DNA of 64,000 nt, from the NCBI GenBank assembly GCA_009695095.1, contig SIBQ01000002.1, positions 60,802 to 124,801 of the forward strand, given 5' to 3'. Origin of the DNA: Lacunisphaera sp. (GTDB lineage: Bacteria; Verrucomicrobiota; Verrucomicrobiia; Opitutales; Opitutaceae). The notes under the pieces are model-generated. The model searched no databases. It was given only the letters and a program-made list of their open reading frames with translations, and was not told the origin of the DNA. Position numbers and translations under genes: made by a program. This document shows positions 35,214-43,960 of this stretch, piece after piece; the stretch's first letter is position 1; the number at the start of each line of letters is the position of its first letter.

Positions 35214-36189
35214 CCGGCACCGGCTGGAAACTAGATTCACCAAGGACAAGGTCTGGCAATCAGCAGGCGCCCGAGAAATCACCGATATCTCCGGCGCGGG
35301 ATAATTGAAGCAGTTTTAACTTAGGCCGCCCGACGGCCGGACTCCGGGTATTTTTCGCGGCGGGACTTGCGAGCAGGATGCAACCATGGCCTGGGCGAAG
35401 GGGGCGCGGCCGGACGTGCGCAGTCGGGGTCAGTAGCCACGAGCAGCGAAAGCAGCGCGAGAACGATAATGGCAGAGATCATTGCTTGGTGTTTTTGGCG
35501 CTGGATCGGAGCACCAGAGATTTGAGTTATTCCGGTTTTCTCCATTACGCCGCCGGTCCGGGCCCGGTTGCTGGAAATCACCCTAATCTACGACGTGGTC
35601 AGCGTCGTCGATGGCTGGCAAGGAATGCATATCATGCGCCAGTGCAAGTCGCGGCCATTAAGAAGTGGCTGGAGCAATAAGCCACAGCCGCAGGATTAGA
35701 AATTTTGATCGGCTGATCAACCAGAGCGGCTCACCGTCGAAGGATTGACCGGCCGGGGGGTGTTGCTTTCGGGTTCGGCCGGTGTGCGCTAGCTTGACCC
35801 GCCGGCCCTGGTTGATGGGCCGAATTCGACGCCGGATAACCGCCACATAGAGGGATTCTTTGTCCCCGCTAATGGCAGTTTACCGCCGCCAAGTTCACTT
35901 TGGCTTTTGCGTCACCTGGCGAAGTGAGGTTCCCTCATAGCCGTGATGCGCAAATAGCGATTTGGAAGCAGTTATTATTCTTAACAGAATTCCTTCAGGC
36001 AAGGCGTTGGCCAGGTGATACGACAGGATGAAACGATCGTTTGAATAGTGTCATTACCCAACCAGGCAGAGCATGGGTCTGCTCGCTTTGGAGTTTTCCT
36101 TCCGGCTGGCAGATTCCATTGCCAGCCTGCAGCCTTGACTGCGCTTGGAACAAGAACGGCTATTCTTTGATCGAAAGCAAATATCCGCC
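35214..36189. other. Intergenic stretch of nearly 1 kb without a convincing gene
   Basis: No frame here looks like a real protein. A 53-codon hydrophobic frame on the minus strand (35321-35482) lacks a ribosome-binding site and is doubtful. The right end probably holds the promoter of the DUF3016 gene (a TTGACT occurs near 36135). Decayed genes are possible but not recognisable. Confidence 0.5.
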
Positions 36190-36707
36190 ATGAAAACCAT
36201 ACATCCCCTGATTGCCTTTTTTGGACTGCTTGCCGCTGGCGCCGCTTTGGCCGCTGACAAACCAGCCTCGCGTATCGAGGTCACCTTTTTCGAGCCGCAA
36301 AATTATGCCGACGCGAAGAATGATTCATTCGACACCGGACTCGGGCGCGACGGGGTGCTCGCCCAACTGAAGGAGCATATCCTGCTGATCGCCCCCCGCT
36401 ACCTCGCCCAAGGCCAGCAGCTTGAGATCAGTGTGACCAACGTCGACCTCGCCGGTGAATTTGAACCGTGGCGGGGCATGGATTTCGACCGCATCCGCAT
36501 GGTGCGGGAGATTTATCCGCCGCGGATGGAATTGAATTTCGCCTGATTGATGTCGGCGGAAAGGTGGTCAAAGAGGGCAAGCGGCGCTTGCAGGAGCTGG
36601 GCTACTTGATGACCCTCTCTCCGCCGACCAGCGATTCGCTGCGCTACGACAAGGGCATGATCAGCGACTGGATGCGTAGGGAGTTCCGGCGCTCCTCCTG
36701 GCCTTAG
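36190..36707 (+). pseudogene. DUF3016 secreted protein with a one-base frameshift
   Basis: A signal peptide (IHPLIAFFGLLAAGAALA) is followed by a DUF3016-like domain: RIEVTFFEPQNYAD, ISVTNVDLAGEFEPWRG, REIYPPRMEL. The frame ends at a TGA (36544) inside a conserved strand. The next frame continues the family (RLIDVGGKVVKEGKRRL and SLRYDKGMISDWMRREF) to 36707. One C added before CGCCTG near 36540 would restore it. Periplasmic protein of unknown role; loss may be a sequencing error. Confidence 0.8.
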
Positions 36708-36791
36708 AAGCCCGGTTGGTTTGCGGCGCCAATGTTTGCCCCGGCGCCTTTTCTTTTGACCAGTTCCGGGTGCGGCCGGCACTATTGTGCC

Positions 36792-37253
36792 GTGAACGAC
36801 GCAGCGCTGCCCCCTGCCGATCCCTCCCCGGCCGATGCGCCGTCGGTTTATGCGAAATTTGACACCGAGCTGCACGTGCGGCCCGACGACATTGACATGT
36901 ATCAACATGTGCACAGCAGCCGTTACATGGACTACGTGCTTGCGGCCCGCTTTGACCAGATGGAGCGTTGCTACCAGATGCCCATGGCCGAATTTCAAAA
37001 GCGGGGCTACGGCTGGTTCATGGCCGCCACCCAGATGAACTTCAAGCGCCCTCTCGGGCTGGGTGATCGCTTCGTCGTCCGCACTTGGATCGAAAAGTTC
37101 ACGCTGATCGGCGTGAAGGTGCAGTTCCAGATCCTGCGACAGCCGGATCAACAGCTTAGCTGCGATGGCTGGTTCGACTACGTAATGATTTCGATCGAGA
37201 CGGCCCGGGCCGTGCGCTTGCCAGCGGATATTCGAGCGAAATACGAAATTTAG
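36792..37253 (+). CDS. Hotdog-fold thioesterase (4HBT family)
   Basis: About 153 residues from the GTG at 36792. The hotdog helix motif VRPDDIDMYQHVHSSRYMDY carries the conserved Asp and His; RFDQM follows. Acyl-CoA thioesterase of the FcbC/YbgC type; substrate unknown. The longer frame upstream is not family-like. Confidence 0.85.
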   Translation: MNDAALPPADPSPADAPSVYAKFDTELHVRPDDIDMYQHVHSSRYMDYVLAARFDQMERCYQMPMAEFQKRGYGWFMAATQMNFKRPLGLGDRFVVRTWIEKFTLIGVKVQFQILRQPDQQLSCDGWFDYVMISIETARAVRLPADIRAKYEI

Positions 37254-37482
37254 GGCGTTGGTCGCCACCTCGGCAACACGCTACTGGCCGGCGTGTTGTC
37301 CGGTTAAAACGATAATTTCCTTGCGTTGCAGCTGGCGCTGGGCGTTTTTACGCGCCTCGTTAGAGATAGCGTTTTGATGACAGGATCTGGTGAGTCGTTG
37401 GCTGAGCACTGGCTTAAGTGATGATTTCGAAACCCACAGTGGGAACGGACTGGCAGATGGCGAAGGATCTACGAATTATCAC

Positions 37483-37863
37483 ATGAGTAATTCCAAACTA
37501 TACGTTGGAAATCTATCGTTCAACACCACTGAGGGCGAACTCCGCTCCCATTTCGAGCAATTCGGCTCCGTGACCGACACCTATGTCGCCATGGACAAGA
37601 TGACCGGACGCCCCCGCGGTTTCGCGTTCGTCACCATGGGCACACCCGATGAGGCCAAGCTGGCCATCGAGAAGACCAACGGCGTCGACCTCGGCGGTCG
37701 CGCCCTGCAGGTCAATGAGGCCCGTCCCAAGGAAGAACGTCCCTCGGGCGGCTTCGGCGGCGGCGGTCGCGGCTTCGGCGGCGGTGGTGGTCGCGGCGGC
37801 TACGGTGGCGGCGGCCGTGGTGGTCGCGGCGGCTACGGTGGTGGTGGTGGCGGCCGCTACTAA
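37483..37863 (+). CDS. RNA-binding protein: RRM domain plus glycine-rich tail
   Basis: 126 residues. One RRM with RNP2 (LYVGNL, residues 6-11) and RNP1 (RGFAFVTM), then a tail made almost only of G, R, F and Y from about residue 88. Such proteins in bacteria are cold-induced RNA chaperones that mirror plant glycine-rich RNA-binding proteins. The 5' leader is long (about 200 bp with no gene), which allows RNA-level control. A strong terminator follows. Confidence 0.95.
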   Translation: MSNSKLYVGNLSFNTTEGELRSHFEQFGSVTDTYVAMDKMTGRPRGFAFVTMGTPDEAKLAIEKTNGVDLGGRALQVNEARPKEERPSGGFGGGGRGFGGGGGRGGYGGGGRGGRGGYGGGGGGRY

Positions 37864-37894
37864 TCTGCCGTTCGCACTCGCGAACCAAACTTTC

Positions 37895-37924
37895 AAGGCG
37901 GAGCCAATGCGGCTCCGCCTTTTC
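37895..37924 (+). terminator. Terminator of the RRM protein gene
   Basis: Stem AAGGCGGAGCC/GGCTCCGCCTT with a 5-nt loop runs into a T-rich tail (CCTTTTCT). Confidence 0.9.
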
Positions 37925-37967
37925 TATTTCATTTCAATTGCGGCGGCGGCGACCAGCATCCTCGCAC

Positions 37968-38573
37968 ATGAATCTCCCGGTCGCGGCGGTTGAACGTCAC
38001 TTGACACAATTGCAGGCCTGCACGCTTTGCCCGCGCATGCACCGACCGGTCGTCGTTAGCCGGCCGGTCGCAAGCCGGGTTCTGCTGGTCGGCCAGGCGC
38101 CCGGCGACAAGGAGCCCAAGCTGGGGCGGCCCTTCGCCTGGACTGCCGGCAAGACACTCTTCAGGTGGTTTCATGAGGCCCTCGGCTGGACCGAGGACGA
38201 AACCCGCGACCGGGTCTATTTCGCCGCCGTCTGCCGCTGCTTCCCCGGCAAGAAGGAAACGGGCGGCGATCGCGTGCCTGACCATGATGAGATTGCCAAT
38301 TGCGCTCGCTGGCTTGCGGCCGAAGTGAAGTTGCTGCAGCCGCAACTCGTGCTGCCTGTCGGCAAGCTCGCCATCGCGCAGTTCCTACCGCCAGCCCCGC
38401 TGAACGACATCATTGGCAAAAAAATCCGCATCGATTACCGCGGCGACGCGATGGACTGCATTCCCCTGCCGCACCCCTCGGGCGCCTCGCCGTGGCACCG
38501 GATGGAGCCGGGCAAGACGCTCTTGCAACGGGCGCTCGCGCTCGTGGCCGCGCATCCGGTCCTCAAGCGCTAG
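37968..38573 (+). CDS. Uracil-DNA glycosylase, family 4/5-like with probable Fe-S cluster
   Basis: 201 residues. Motif A is GQAPGDKEPKLGRPF, motif C is HPSG. Four Cys are placed as in the iron-sulfur UDGs (CTLC near residues 18-21, one in CRCFPG, one in NCARWL). It removes uracil from DNA. The ATG at 37968 begins with the conserved region. No overlapping partner. Confidence 0.88.
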   Translation: MNLPVAAVERHLTQLQACTLCPRMHRPVVVSRPVASRVLLVGQAPGDKEPKLGRPFAWTAGKTLFRWFHEALGWTEDETRDRVYFAAVCRCFPGKKETGGDRVPDHDEIANCARWLAAEVKLLQPQLVLPVGKLAIAQFLPPAPLNDIIGKKIRIDYRGDAMDCIPLPHPSGASPWHRMEPGKTLLQRALALVAAHPVLKR

Positions 38574-38580
38574 GGTGGTC

Positions 38581-39552
38581 TCAGTTCACCCGGTTCCACA
38601 CCGGCTCGTCGCGCACGGCGGCGCGGGCGATCTTGGCTGAGGTCGTCCGCATCTCGATCATCCCCTCGGGACTGCAGAACGCGGCGTGACACGTAACAAT
38701 CAGGTTGGGTGTCGCGGCCTCCTCCGCGGTACGCAGTGGTTCGTGCTCCACGACGTCGAGCCCGGCGCCGGCGAGCCGACCCTCGCGCAGCGCGGCGAAA
38801 AGCGGGGCCTTTTGCACGATGTCGCCGCGCGCGGTGTTGACCAGAAACGTCGAGAGCTTCATCAGCGCAATTTCTTGAGTGCCAATCATGCCGCGCGTCT
38901 CGGCCGTCAGCGGGCAGTGAATCGACACGACGTCGGACAGCTTTAACAGCTCGTCCAGCGAGTCCACTCGCTCGATGCCAAGCGCTTTATGGGCACCGGG
39001 AGCAAGATAGGGGTCATGGAACACGATGCGGAAGCCGAAAGCTTTCGCCCGGAGCGCGGTGGCGGTTCCGATGCGGCCCAAGCCGACGATGCCGAACACG
39101 CGGCCGCGCAGCCGCCGCATCTTGTCCGCGACGTTGATCTGCCAGCCGAGCCGCTTGGCCTCGGCAGCGAGGGGAAAGATCTGCCGGCACAGCGTGAGCG
39201 CGAGAGCCAGCGCGTGGTCGGCCACCTCCTCGGTGCCGTAATCAGGCACGTTGCATACGGGGATGCCGCGCGCGGCAGCAGCCTTGATGTCCACAGTGTC
39301 GTAGCCCACGCCGTTGCGGATGATAGCCCGGCAGCGCTTCAGCCGCGCGATGACCTCGCCGTTGACGAACGGGCCGTGCCAGAAGATGAGCGCGTCGGCC
39401 TCCAGGGCCTCGGCGGGGATCTGCCCGTTGATATCCAGCGGGAGCGTGTGCACCATCGCGGTGCCGTCGAGCACGCTGCACTCCACGGCGGCGGCAGGGT
39501 CGCCGAACTTGAATTCCCGGGGGCAGAGGATGGCAACAAGGGGGAGGGGCAT
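38581..39552 (-). CDS. D-isomer-specific 2-hydroxyacid dehydrogenase
   Basis: 323 residues. NAD-binding GLGRIGTATALRAKAFG (about residues 148-164), catalytic Arg in NTARGDIV, Glu in DVVEHEP and His in CHAAFCSPE. The family includes D-lactate, glycerate and phosphoglycerate dehydrogenases and CtBP-like proteins. It is too unlike SerA (no ACT domain) to replace the lost serA function without proof. A TTG three codons upstream is an alternative start. Confidence 0.9.
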   Translation of the reverse strand: MPLPLVAILCPREFKFGDPAAAVECSVLDGTAMVHTLPLDINGQIPAEALEADALIFWHGPFVNGEVIARLKRCRAIIRNGVGYDTVDIKAAAARGIPVCNVPDYGTEEVADHALALALTLCRQIFPLAAEAKRLGWQINVADKMRRLRGRVFGIVGLGRIGTATALRAKAFGFRIVFHDPYLAPGAHKALGIERVDSLDELLKLSDVVSIHCPLTAETRGMIGTQEIALMKLSTFLVNTARGDIVQKAPLFAALREGRLAGAGLDVVEHEPLRTAEEAATPNLIVTCHAAFCSPEGMIEMRTTSAKIARAAVRDEPVWNRVN

Positions 39553-39657
39553 GACGAACAACAGTTAATCATGGGCCCCTGATGTCGCAAGCCGGCGTTG
39601 GAGGGAATTTTGGTTGCACGGCCGCGACGGGATCGCTCCTTTGACGCTTCACTTCCC

Positions 39658-40674
39658 ATGACCAACCTCCACGGGCATCTGGCCATTGTCACACTCTACC
39701 TCGGCGTCAGCCTCACGCCCGCGTTCGCGAAGGCCTCCCCCCAGCCCTACCTCGGCGCGATCATCACCGAAGCGGATGCCGGCCGGGTGCTGTTTGAGGA
39801 CAACGCCGATGCCGTCACACCGCCGGCCAGCATGACGAAGTTGATGACTTTCGCTGTGCTACATGACCGGCTGGCGGGCGGCGCGATCACGCTTACCACG
39901 CCGGTCATCGTCACTGCGGCCGACGCCAACATCGGCGGAACCCAGGTCTGGCTGAAGGAGAAGGAGATGTTCAGCGTCGAGGAGCTCATTTACGCCATGA
40001 TGGTCCAGTCGGCCAATGACGCCGCGCAGGCCCTCGCACGCACGGTCGCCGGTTCACCCGAGGCCTTTGTCGAATTCATGAATGCCAAGGCGCGCGCCTT
40101 GGGCCTGACCAACACCATCTTTCGCACGGCTCACGGCCTGCCGCCGGTCGGCCGGCGCGTAGCGGACGGCGACCTCAGCACGCCGCGCGACTATGCGCTG
40201 CTCAGCCGCTACCTGCTGTTGGAAACCGATATCACTAAATACACCGCAATCCGCCGACGCAAGTTCGGCGAAGGCCAGCGCACGCCCGATCGCGTCATCG
40301 ACATGAACAACCACAACAATCTGCTGGGCAAAGTTGCCGGGGTCGACGGCCTTAAGACCGGCTACACCAAGGGCGCCGGCTATTGCCTCGCCGCCACCGC
40401 CGCGCGCAACGGCCGCCGCCTTATTATCGTCGTGATGGGCAGCCCGGACTCAAAGACCCGTGATTTGAAGACCATTGAGCTGATCGAGCGCGGTTTCGCG
40501 ACCCCGCCCGCGGCCGTGCCGGTGGTGAAAACCGATGCACCCGCGTCCGCCCCCGGGCCCGCCATGCCCACGGTAAAGACGGAGAAAGCCGCCGCGGCGA
40601 CGGCCGAACAATCCTCGACGGCGAAGGAACCAGTGCTTATTTTTCGCGTCATTCCCCCGGAGAAAAAACCATGA
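39658..40674 (+). CDS. D-alanyl-D-alanine carboxypeptidase (serine-type, S11)
   Basis: 338 residues with a signal peptide ending near FAKA. Penicillin-binding motifs are S-M-T-K (PASMTKL), S-A-N and K-T-G (LKTGYTKG). Trims peptidoglycan stem peptides in the periplasm. A Pro/Ala-rich linker of about 70 residues ends the protein. The stop overlaps the next start (ATGA), so the FKBP gene is translationally coupled. Confidence 0.92.
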   Translation: MTNLHGHLAIVTLYLGVSLTPAFAKASPQPYLGAIITEADAGRVLFEDNADAVTPPASMTKLMTFAVLHDRLAGGAITLTTPVIVTAADANIGGTQVWLKEKEMFSVEELIYAMMVQSANDAAQALARTVAGSPEAFVEFMNAKARALGLTNTIFRTAHGLPPVGRRVADGDLSTPRDYALLSRYLLLETDITKYTAIRRRKFGEGQRTPDRVIDMNNHNNLLGKVAGVDGLKTGYTKGAGYCLAATAARNGRRLIIVVMGSPDSKTRDLKTIELIERGFATPPAAVPVVKTDAPASAPGPAMPTVKTEKAAAATAEQSSTAKEPVLIFRVIPPEKKP

Positions 40675-41156
40675 TCGCGGCCAACCTGCGGTGCTTGACC
40701 TTTCTTGCCCTGGCCCTCCTCGGGCTGGAGCCCGGGCCACTGCTGGCCCAGCGCGAGAAGCTGCCGCCTGAGGACCGCGACATTGTCGAAAAAAGGTGGC
40801 CCGCCGTCAAACGCACTTATACCGGGCTCCGCTACATTGTGCTCAAGCCGGCGCCGAAGGACAGCTCCAGCCCGGTCCCCGGAATGATGGTCAGCGTGCA
40901 CTACAAGGGCATGCTTTTGGACGGCACGGTGTTTGATCAATCACCCGATGCCGAGCATCCGCTCGTCAGCCGGCTCGGGCGCGGGGCGCTGATTGATGGC
41001 TGGGACGAAGCCCTGCAGAAAATGCACAAAGGAGAGAAATGGCTGCTAATTGTGCCGCCGGAAATGGCCTATGGCGTCCGGGGCAAGCCGCCGACCATTC
41101 CCCGCAACGCCACGCTGGTCTTCGAGATGGAGCTGATTGATTTCGGCGACTCGTAA
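40671..41156 (+). CDS. FKBP-type peptidyl-prolyl isomerase, exported
   Basis: 161 residues with a signal peptide (FLALALLGLEPGPLLAQ). FKBP fold from VSVHYKGMLLDGTVFDQS to ATLVFEMELIDF, with GWDEALQKM and PPEMAYG. Folds periplasmic proteins. Coupled to the DD-carboxypeptidase gene by a four-base overlap. Confidence 0.92.
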   Translation: MIAANLRCLTFLALALLGLEPGPLLAQREKLPPEDRDIVEKRWPAVKRTYTGLRYIVLKPAPKDSSSPVPGMMVSVHYKGMLLDGTVFDQSPDAEHPLVSRLGRGALIDGWDEALQKMHKGEKWLLIVPPEMAYGVRGKPPTIPRNATLVFEMELIDFGDS

Positions 41157-41159
41157 GCC

Positions 41160-41430
41160 TCAAGGCAGCATTTCCTCAAGCAACGGCTGCATTGCCTCGG
41201 CCCAGAGCTGGTAGCCCGCTGCGTTCGGGTGGAGTTGGTCGGGCATGATGATGTTCGGAATCGTGCTGTCGTTGCCCAGGAAACGGGCGCTGCTGACGAG
41301 GAAGCGGACGGTCTGGACGTCGGCAAATTTCGAGCGCTCGGCGAACACGGCGCGGATGACTTACGGGCGTTTTCCCGCGGATCGACCGGGCTGTTGCCGC
41401 CGCAGGCACCCCAACGCCGGGAGCGAGAGT
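41160..41430 (-). pseudogene. C-terminal remnant of an SGNH/GDSL hydrolase
   Basis: The last 62 codons (VFAERSKF to EMLP) include MPDQLHPNAAGYQLWAEA, with the Asp-x-x-His of the catalytic triad. Upstream, DPRENARK can be read in another frame, one base away (CGTAAGTC would need CGTAAGGTC). No N-terminal GDS block is present, so at least half of the gene is missing. Confidence 0.7.
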
Positions 41431-41467
41431 GAACCCCCGGAGCTTGCCCCAGGAATTTTCACAAAGG

Positions 41468-42411
41468 TTATTGACGGGACGCGCTAGTTGAATTGCCGGT
41501 GGCGTGCGACCAGAAACTGTCGGCGGTGTAGAGAATCAAGCCACACCAGATGAGCCCGTAGGCCAGGAACCGGCTCGAATCGAACATCTCATCATACACC
41601 AGCAACCCGATCAGGAACTGGACGGCGGGCGAAAGGTATTGCAGCAGTCCGAGTGTCGCGAGCCGGATCCGTTGCGCGCCGTAGGCAAACAGCAGCAGCG
41701 GAATCGCCGTGACCATGCCGGTGCTTAGCACAAGCACCTGAACCCAGGCCTCGGCCCGGCCAAGCGCGCCTTCACCGGTGTGCTGCCACCACAGCAGCAT
41801 GACCGCCGCTACCGGAAACAGCAGCAGGGTCTCAACCGTCAGGCCGGTCAACGCCCCGAGGGCGGATTTTTTCTTCAACAGCGCATAACCCGACCAGGTG
41901 CTGGCCAGGGTGAGCGCGATCCAGGGGAAGTGACCGACCCCGAAGAGCAGGCAGGACACGCCGATGACGGCGAAGACAATCGCGGTCCATTGCAACTTGC
42001 GCAGCCGTTCGTGCAGGACTAGGTAGCCGAGCGCCACGTTGCCGAGCGGCGTGAGAAAATAGCCCAGGCTCGACTCGATCAAGTGGCCGCTGTTCACGGC
42101 CCAGACATAAACGGTCCAGTTGGCCGCGAGCAAAACGCTGCTCAGCAGGTTGAGGCCGAGCAGGCGGCCGCTGGCGAAGGCCGGCCACAGCCCGCGGAGG
42201 TTTTTTGCCACGCGAGAACGCCCAGCAGCAACACCAACGACCACACGATGGGGTGGGCAATGAGCTTGAGCGCGGCGACCGACTGCATCTGCTTCCAGTA
42301 AACCGGCACCAGACCCCAGAATAGAAAACCCCCGATGGCGGCGAAAACGCCCCGGCGGGCGGCGGAAGTTGCGGAGGTCGGCGACAAGGCGGGCCAACGT
42401 GGTGGGCTCAC
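41468..42411 (-). pseudogene. rarD: RarD-type EamA transporter with a one-base frameshift
   Basis: The N-terminus (AARRGVFAAIGGFLFWGLVPVYW then VLAWQK) is in one frame and the rest (NLRGLWPAF, SLGYFLTPLGNVALGYLVL, QYLSPAVQFLIGLLVYDE) in another. They join if the run of six T at about 42199-42204 (plus strand) had seven. The protein is otherwise complete, with ten helices. RarD-type transporters are of uncertain substrate. It may be intact in the cell. Confidence 0.88.
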
Positions 42412-42469
42412 CGTCCGGCGTCAACGCCACCGGTGCCGTGCCACCCGGGAAACGGCCGCATTGCTGGTG

Positions 42470-42865
42470 TCAGCCGCGATGCACCGGGTGGGGCCGGCCG
42501 GCCTGGTCGATGGCGACGTAGGTGAACACGCCCTTGGTGACCCGCAGCATTTTGCCATCCGTCCCGCGCTGCACCCAAGCTTCCACGGTGATCTTCATCG
42601 AAGTGTGGCCGACCTTGAGGAGCGAGGCGTGGCAGTTGACGATGTCGCCGACACTGACCGGATTGAGGAACGCCATGCCGTCCACCGCGACGGTGGTCAC
42701 GCGGCTGCGCGACAGATTGCGGGCGTAGATCGCGGCCCCGAGATCCATCTGCGACATGAGCCAGCCGCCGAAGATGTCACCGCTCGGGTTGGTGTCGGCC
42801 GGCATCGCGATGGTGCGGATGACGAGCTCGCCATGCGGTTCAGTGGGTGGGGTGGAGGCGCTCAT
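42470..42865 (-). CDS. YciA-type acyl-CoA thioesterase
   Basis: 131 residues, single hotdog domain. Family motifs: PADTNPSGDIFGGWLMSQMD (with the catalytic Asp), VAVDGMAFLNPVSVGD. Starts at the ATG at 42865. It probably hydrolyses acyl-CoAs. Confidence 0.92.
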   Translation of the reverse strand: MSASTPPTEPHGELVIRTIAMPADTNPSGDIFGGWLMSQMDLGAAIYARNLSRSRVTTVAVDGMAFLNPVSVGDIVNCHASLLKVGHTSMKITVEAWVQRGTDGKMLRVTKGVFTYVAIDQAGRPHPVHRG

Positions 42866-43012
42866 GCGCTTGAATCCTGCTGGTGAAATCAAGGGGTGGC
42901 AAGCGCAGCATCCTGGCAGCGGTGGGATAATGGAATATCGGGCAGTAAGAGCGCGCCCCGGACCGAATTTGGCGTTGTTTTCAGGGTGGGTTGGCGGGAT
43001 AGTCGCCCGGCC

Positions 43013-43951
43013 ATGACCTCGACCGCTCCAGCCGCTTTCCGGCGTTTGTTCAATGAAATCGGCCCGGTCGATTACGTTGGCATCGAGGAGCGCGTGGCCA
43101 AATACACCACCCGCAGCATCAAGAAGAGTTCGAAGCTTTTCGGGCTGAAACTGGCCACCTCCATGGTTGATCTCACCACCTTGGAGGGCAAGGACACGCC
43201 CTGCAAGGTCGAGTCGCTGTGCCAGAAGGCCCTGAGCCCGCACGACGACCCGGACATCCCCACCGTCGCCGCTGTCTGCGTCTATCCCGCGATGGTGAAA
43301 TACGCCCGCCGGGCGCTCGGCGAAGACACCCCCGTCCGGATTGCTTCGGTCGCCACCGCGTTTCCCTCCGGCCAGGCCCCGCTGCGGACCCGGCTGGCCG
43401 AGGTCAAGGCCGCCGTGTCGGACGGAGCGGACGAAATCGACATGGTGATCAACCGCGGCGCATTTCTTTCGGGCGAGTTCCAGCTGGTGCAGGACGAGAT
43501 TGCGGCCGTGCGCACCGCTTGCGGCATCGCCACGCTCAAGGTCATCCTCGAGGTCAGCGAACTGGAAACCTACGACAACATCCGCGCCGCCTCCTTCCTC
43601 GCCATGCGCGTGCTGCGGCCGAACGACTTCATCAAGACCAGCACGGGCAAGACCACGCTCAACGCCACGCTGGGCAACAACCAGGTGATGATCGAGGCCA
43701 TCCGCGATTTCTACCTCAACACCGGCACGCCCATCGCCATGAAGCCCGCGGGCGGCATCCGCACTGCCAAGCAGGCGCTGCAATTCCTCATCGCCGTGAA
43801 GGAGACCTTGGGCGACGAGTGGCTCAACAACACCCGCTACCGCTTCGGCGCCTCCTCGCTCCTGAACGACCTCCTCCGCCAGATCAAGAAGGAGAAGACT
43901 GGCGTCTACCAGGCGCCCTATTATTTCAGCGAAGCCGCGGAATCCTACTGA
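43013..43951 (+). CDS. deoC: Deoxyribose-phosphate aldolase
   Basis: 312 residues. Class I aldolase splitting 2-deoxyribose 5-phosphate into acetaldehyde and glyceraldehyde 3-phosphate. Schiff-base Lys in FIKTSTGK; second conserved Lys in AMKPAGGI. CVYP and EIDMVINRG are also typical. Nine bases separate it from the next start, so it forms an operon with the aldehyde dehydrogenase that can use its acetaldehyde. Confidence 0.95.
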   Translation: MTSTAPAAFRRLFNEIGPVDYVGIEERVAKYTTRSIKKSSKLFGLKLATSMVDLTTLEGKDTPCKVESLCQKALSPHDDPDIPTVAAVCVYPAMVKYARRALGEDTPVRIASVATAFPSGQAPLRTRLAEVKAAVSDGADEIDMVINRGAFLSGEFQLVQDEIAAVRTACGIATLKVILEVSELETYDNIRAASFLAMRVLRPNDFIKTSTGKTTLNATLGNNQVMIEAIRDFYLNTGTPIAMKPAGGIRTAKQALQFLIAVKETLGDEWLNNTRYRFGASSLLNDLLRQIKKEKTGVYQAPYYFSEAAESY

Positions 43952-43960
43952 TCTTTCCCC

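Noticed and set aside
35321..35482. 53-codon hydrophobic frame on the minus strand
   Set aside because: No ribosome-binding site, an odd Pro/Arg-rich tail and no neighbour to support it; could be real but cannot be backed.
38581..39552. Naming the 2-hydroxyacid dehydrogenase serA
   Set aside because: It lacks the ACT domain and the SerA N-terminus seen in the remnant at 4880-5038; family membership alone does not show phosphoglycerate as substrate.
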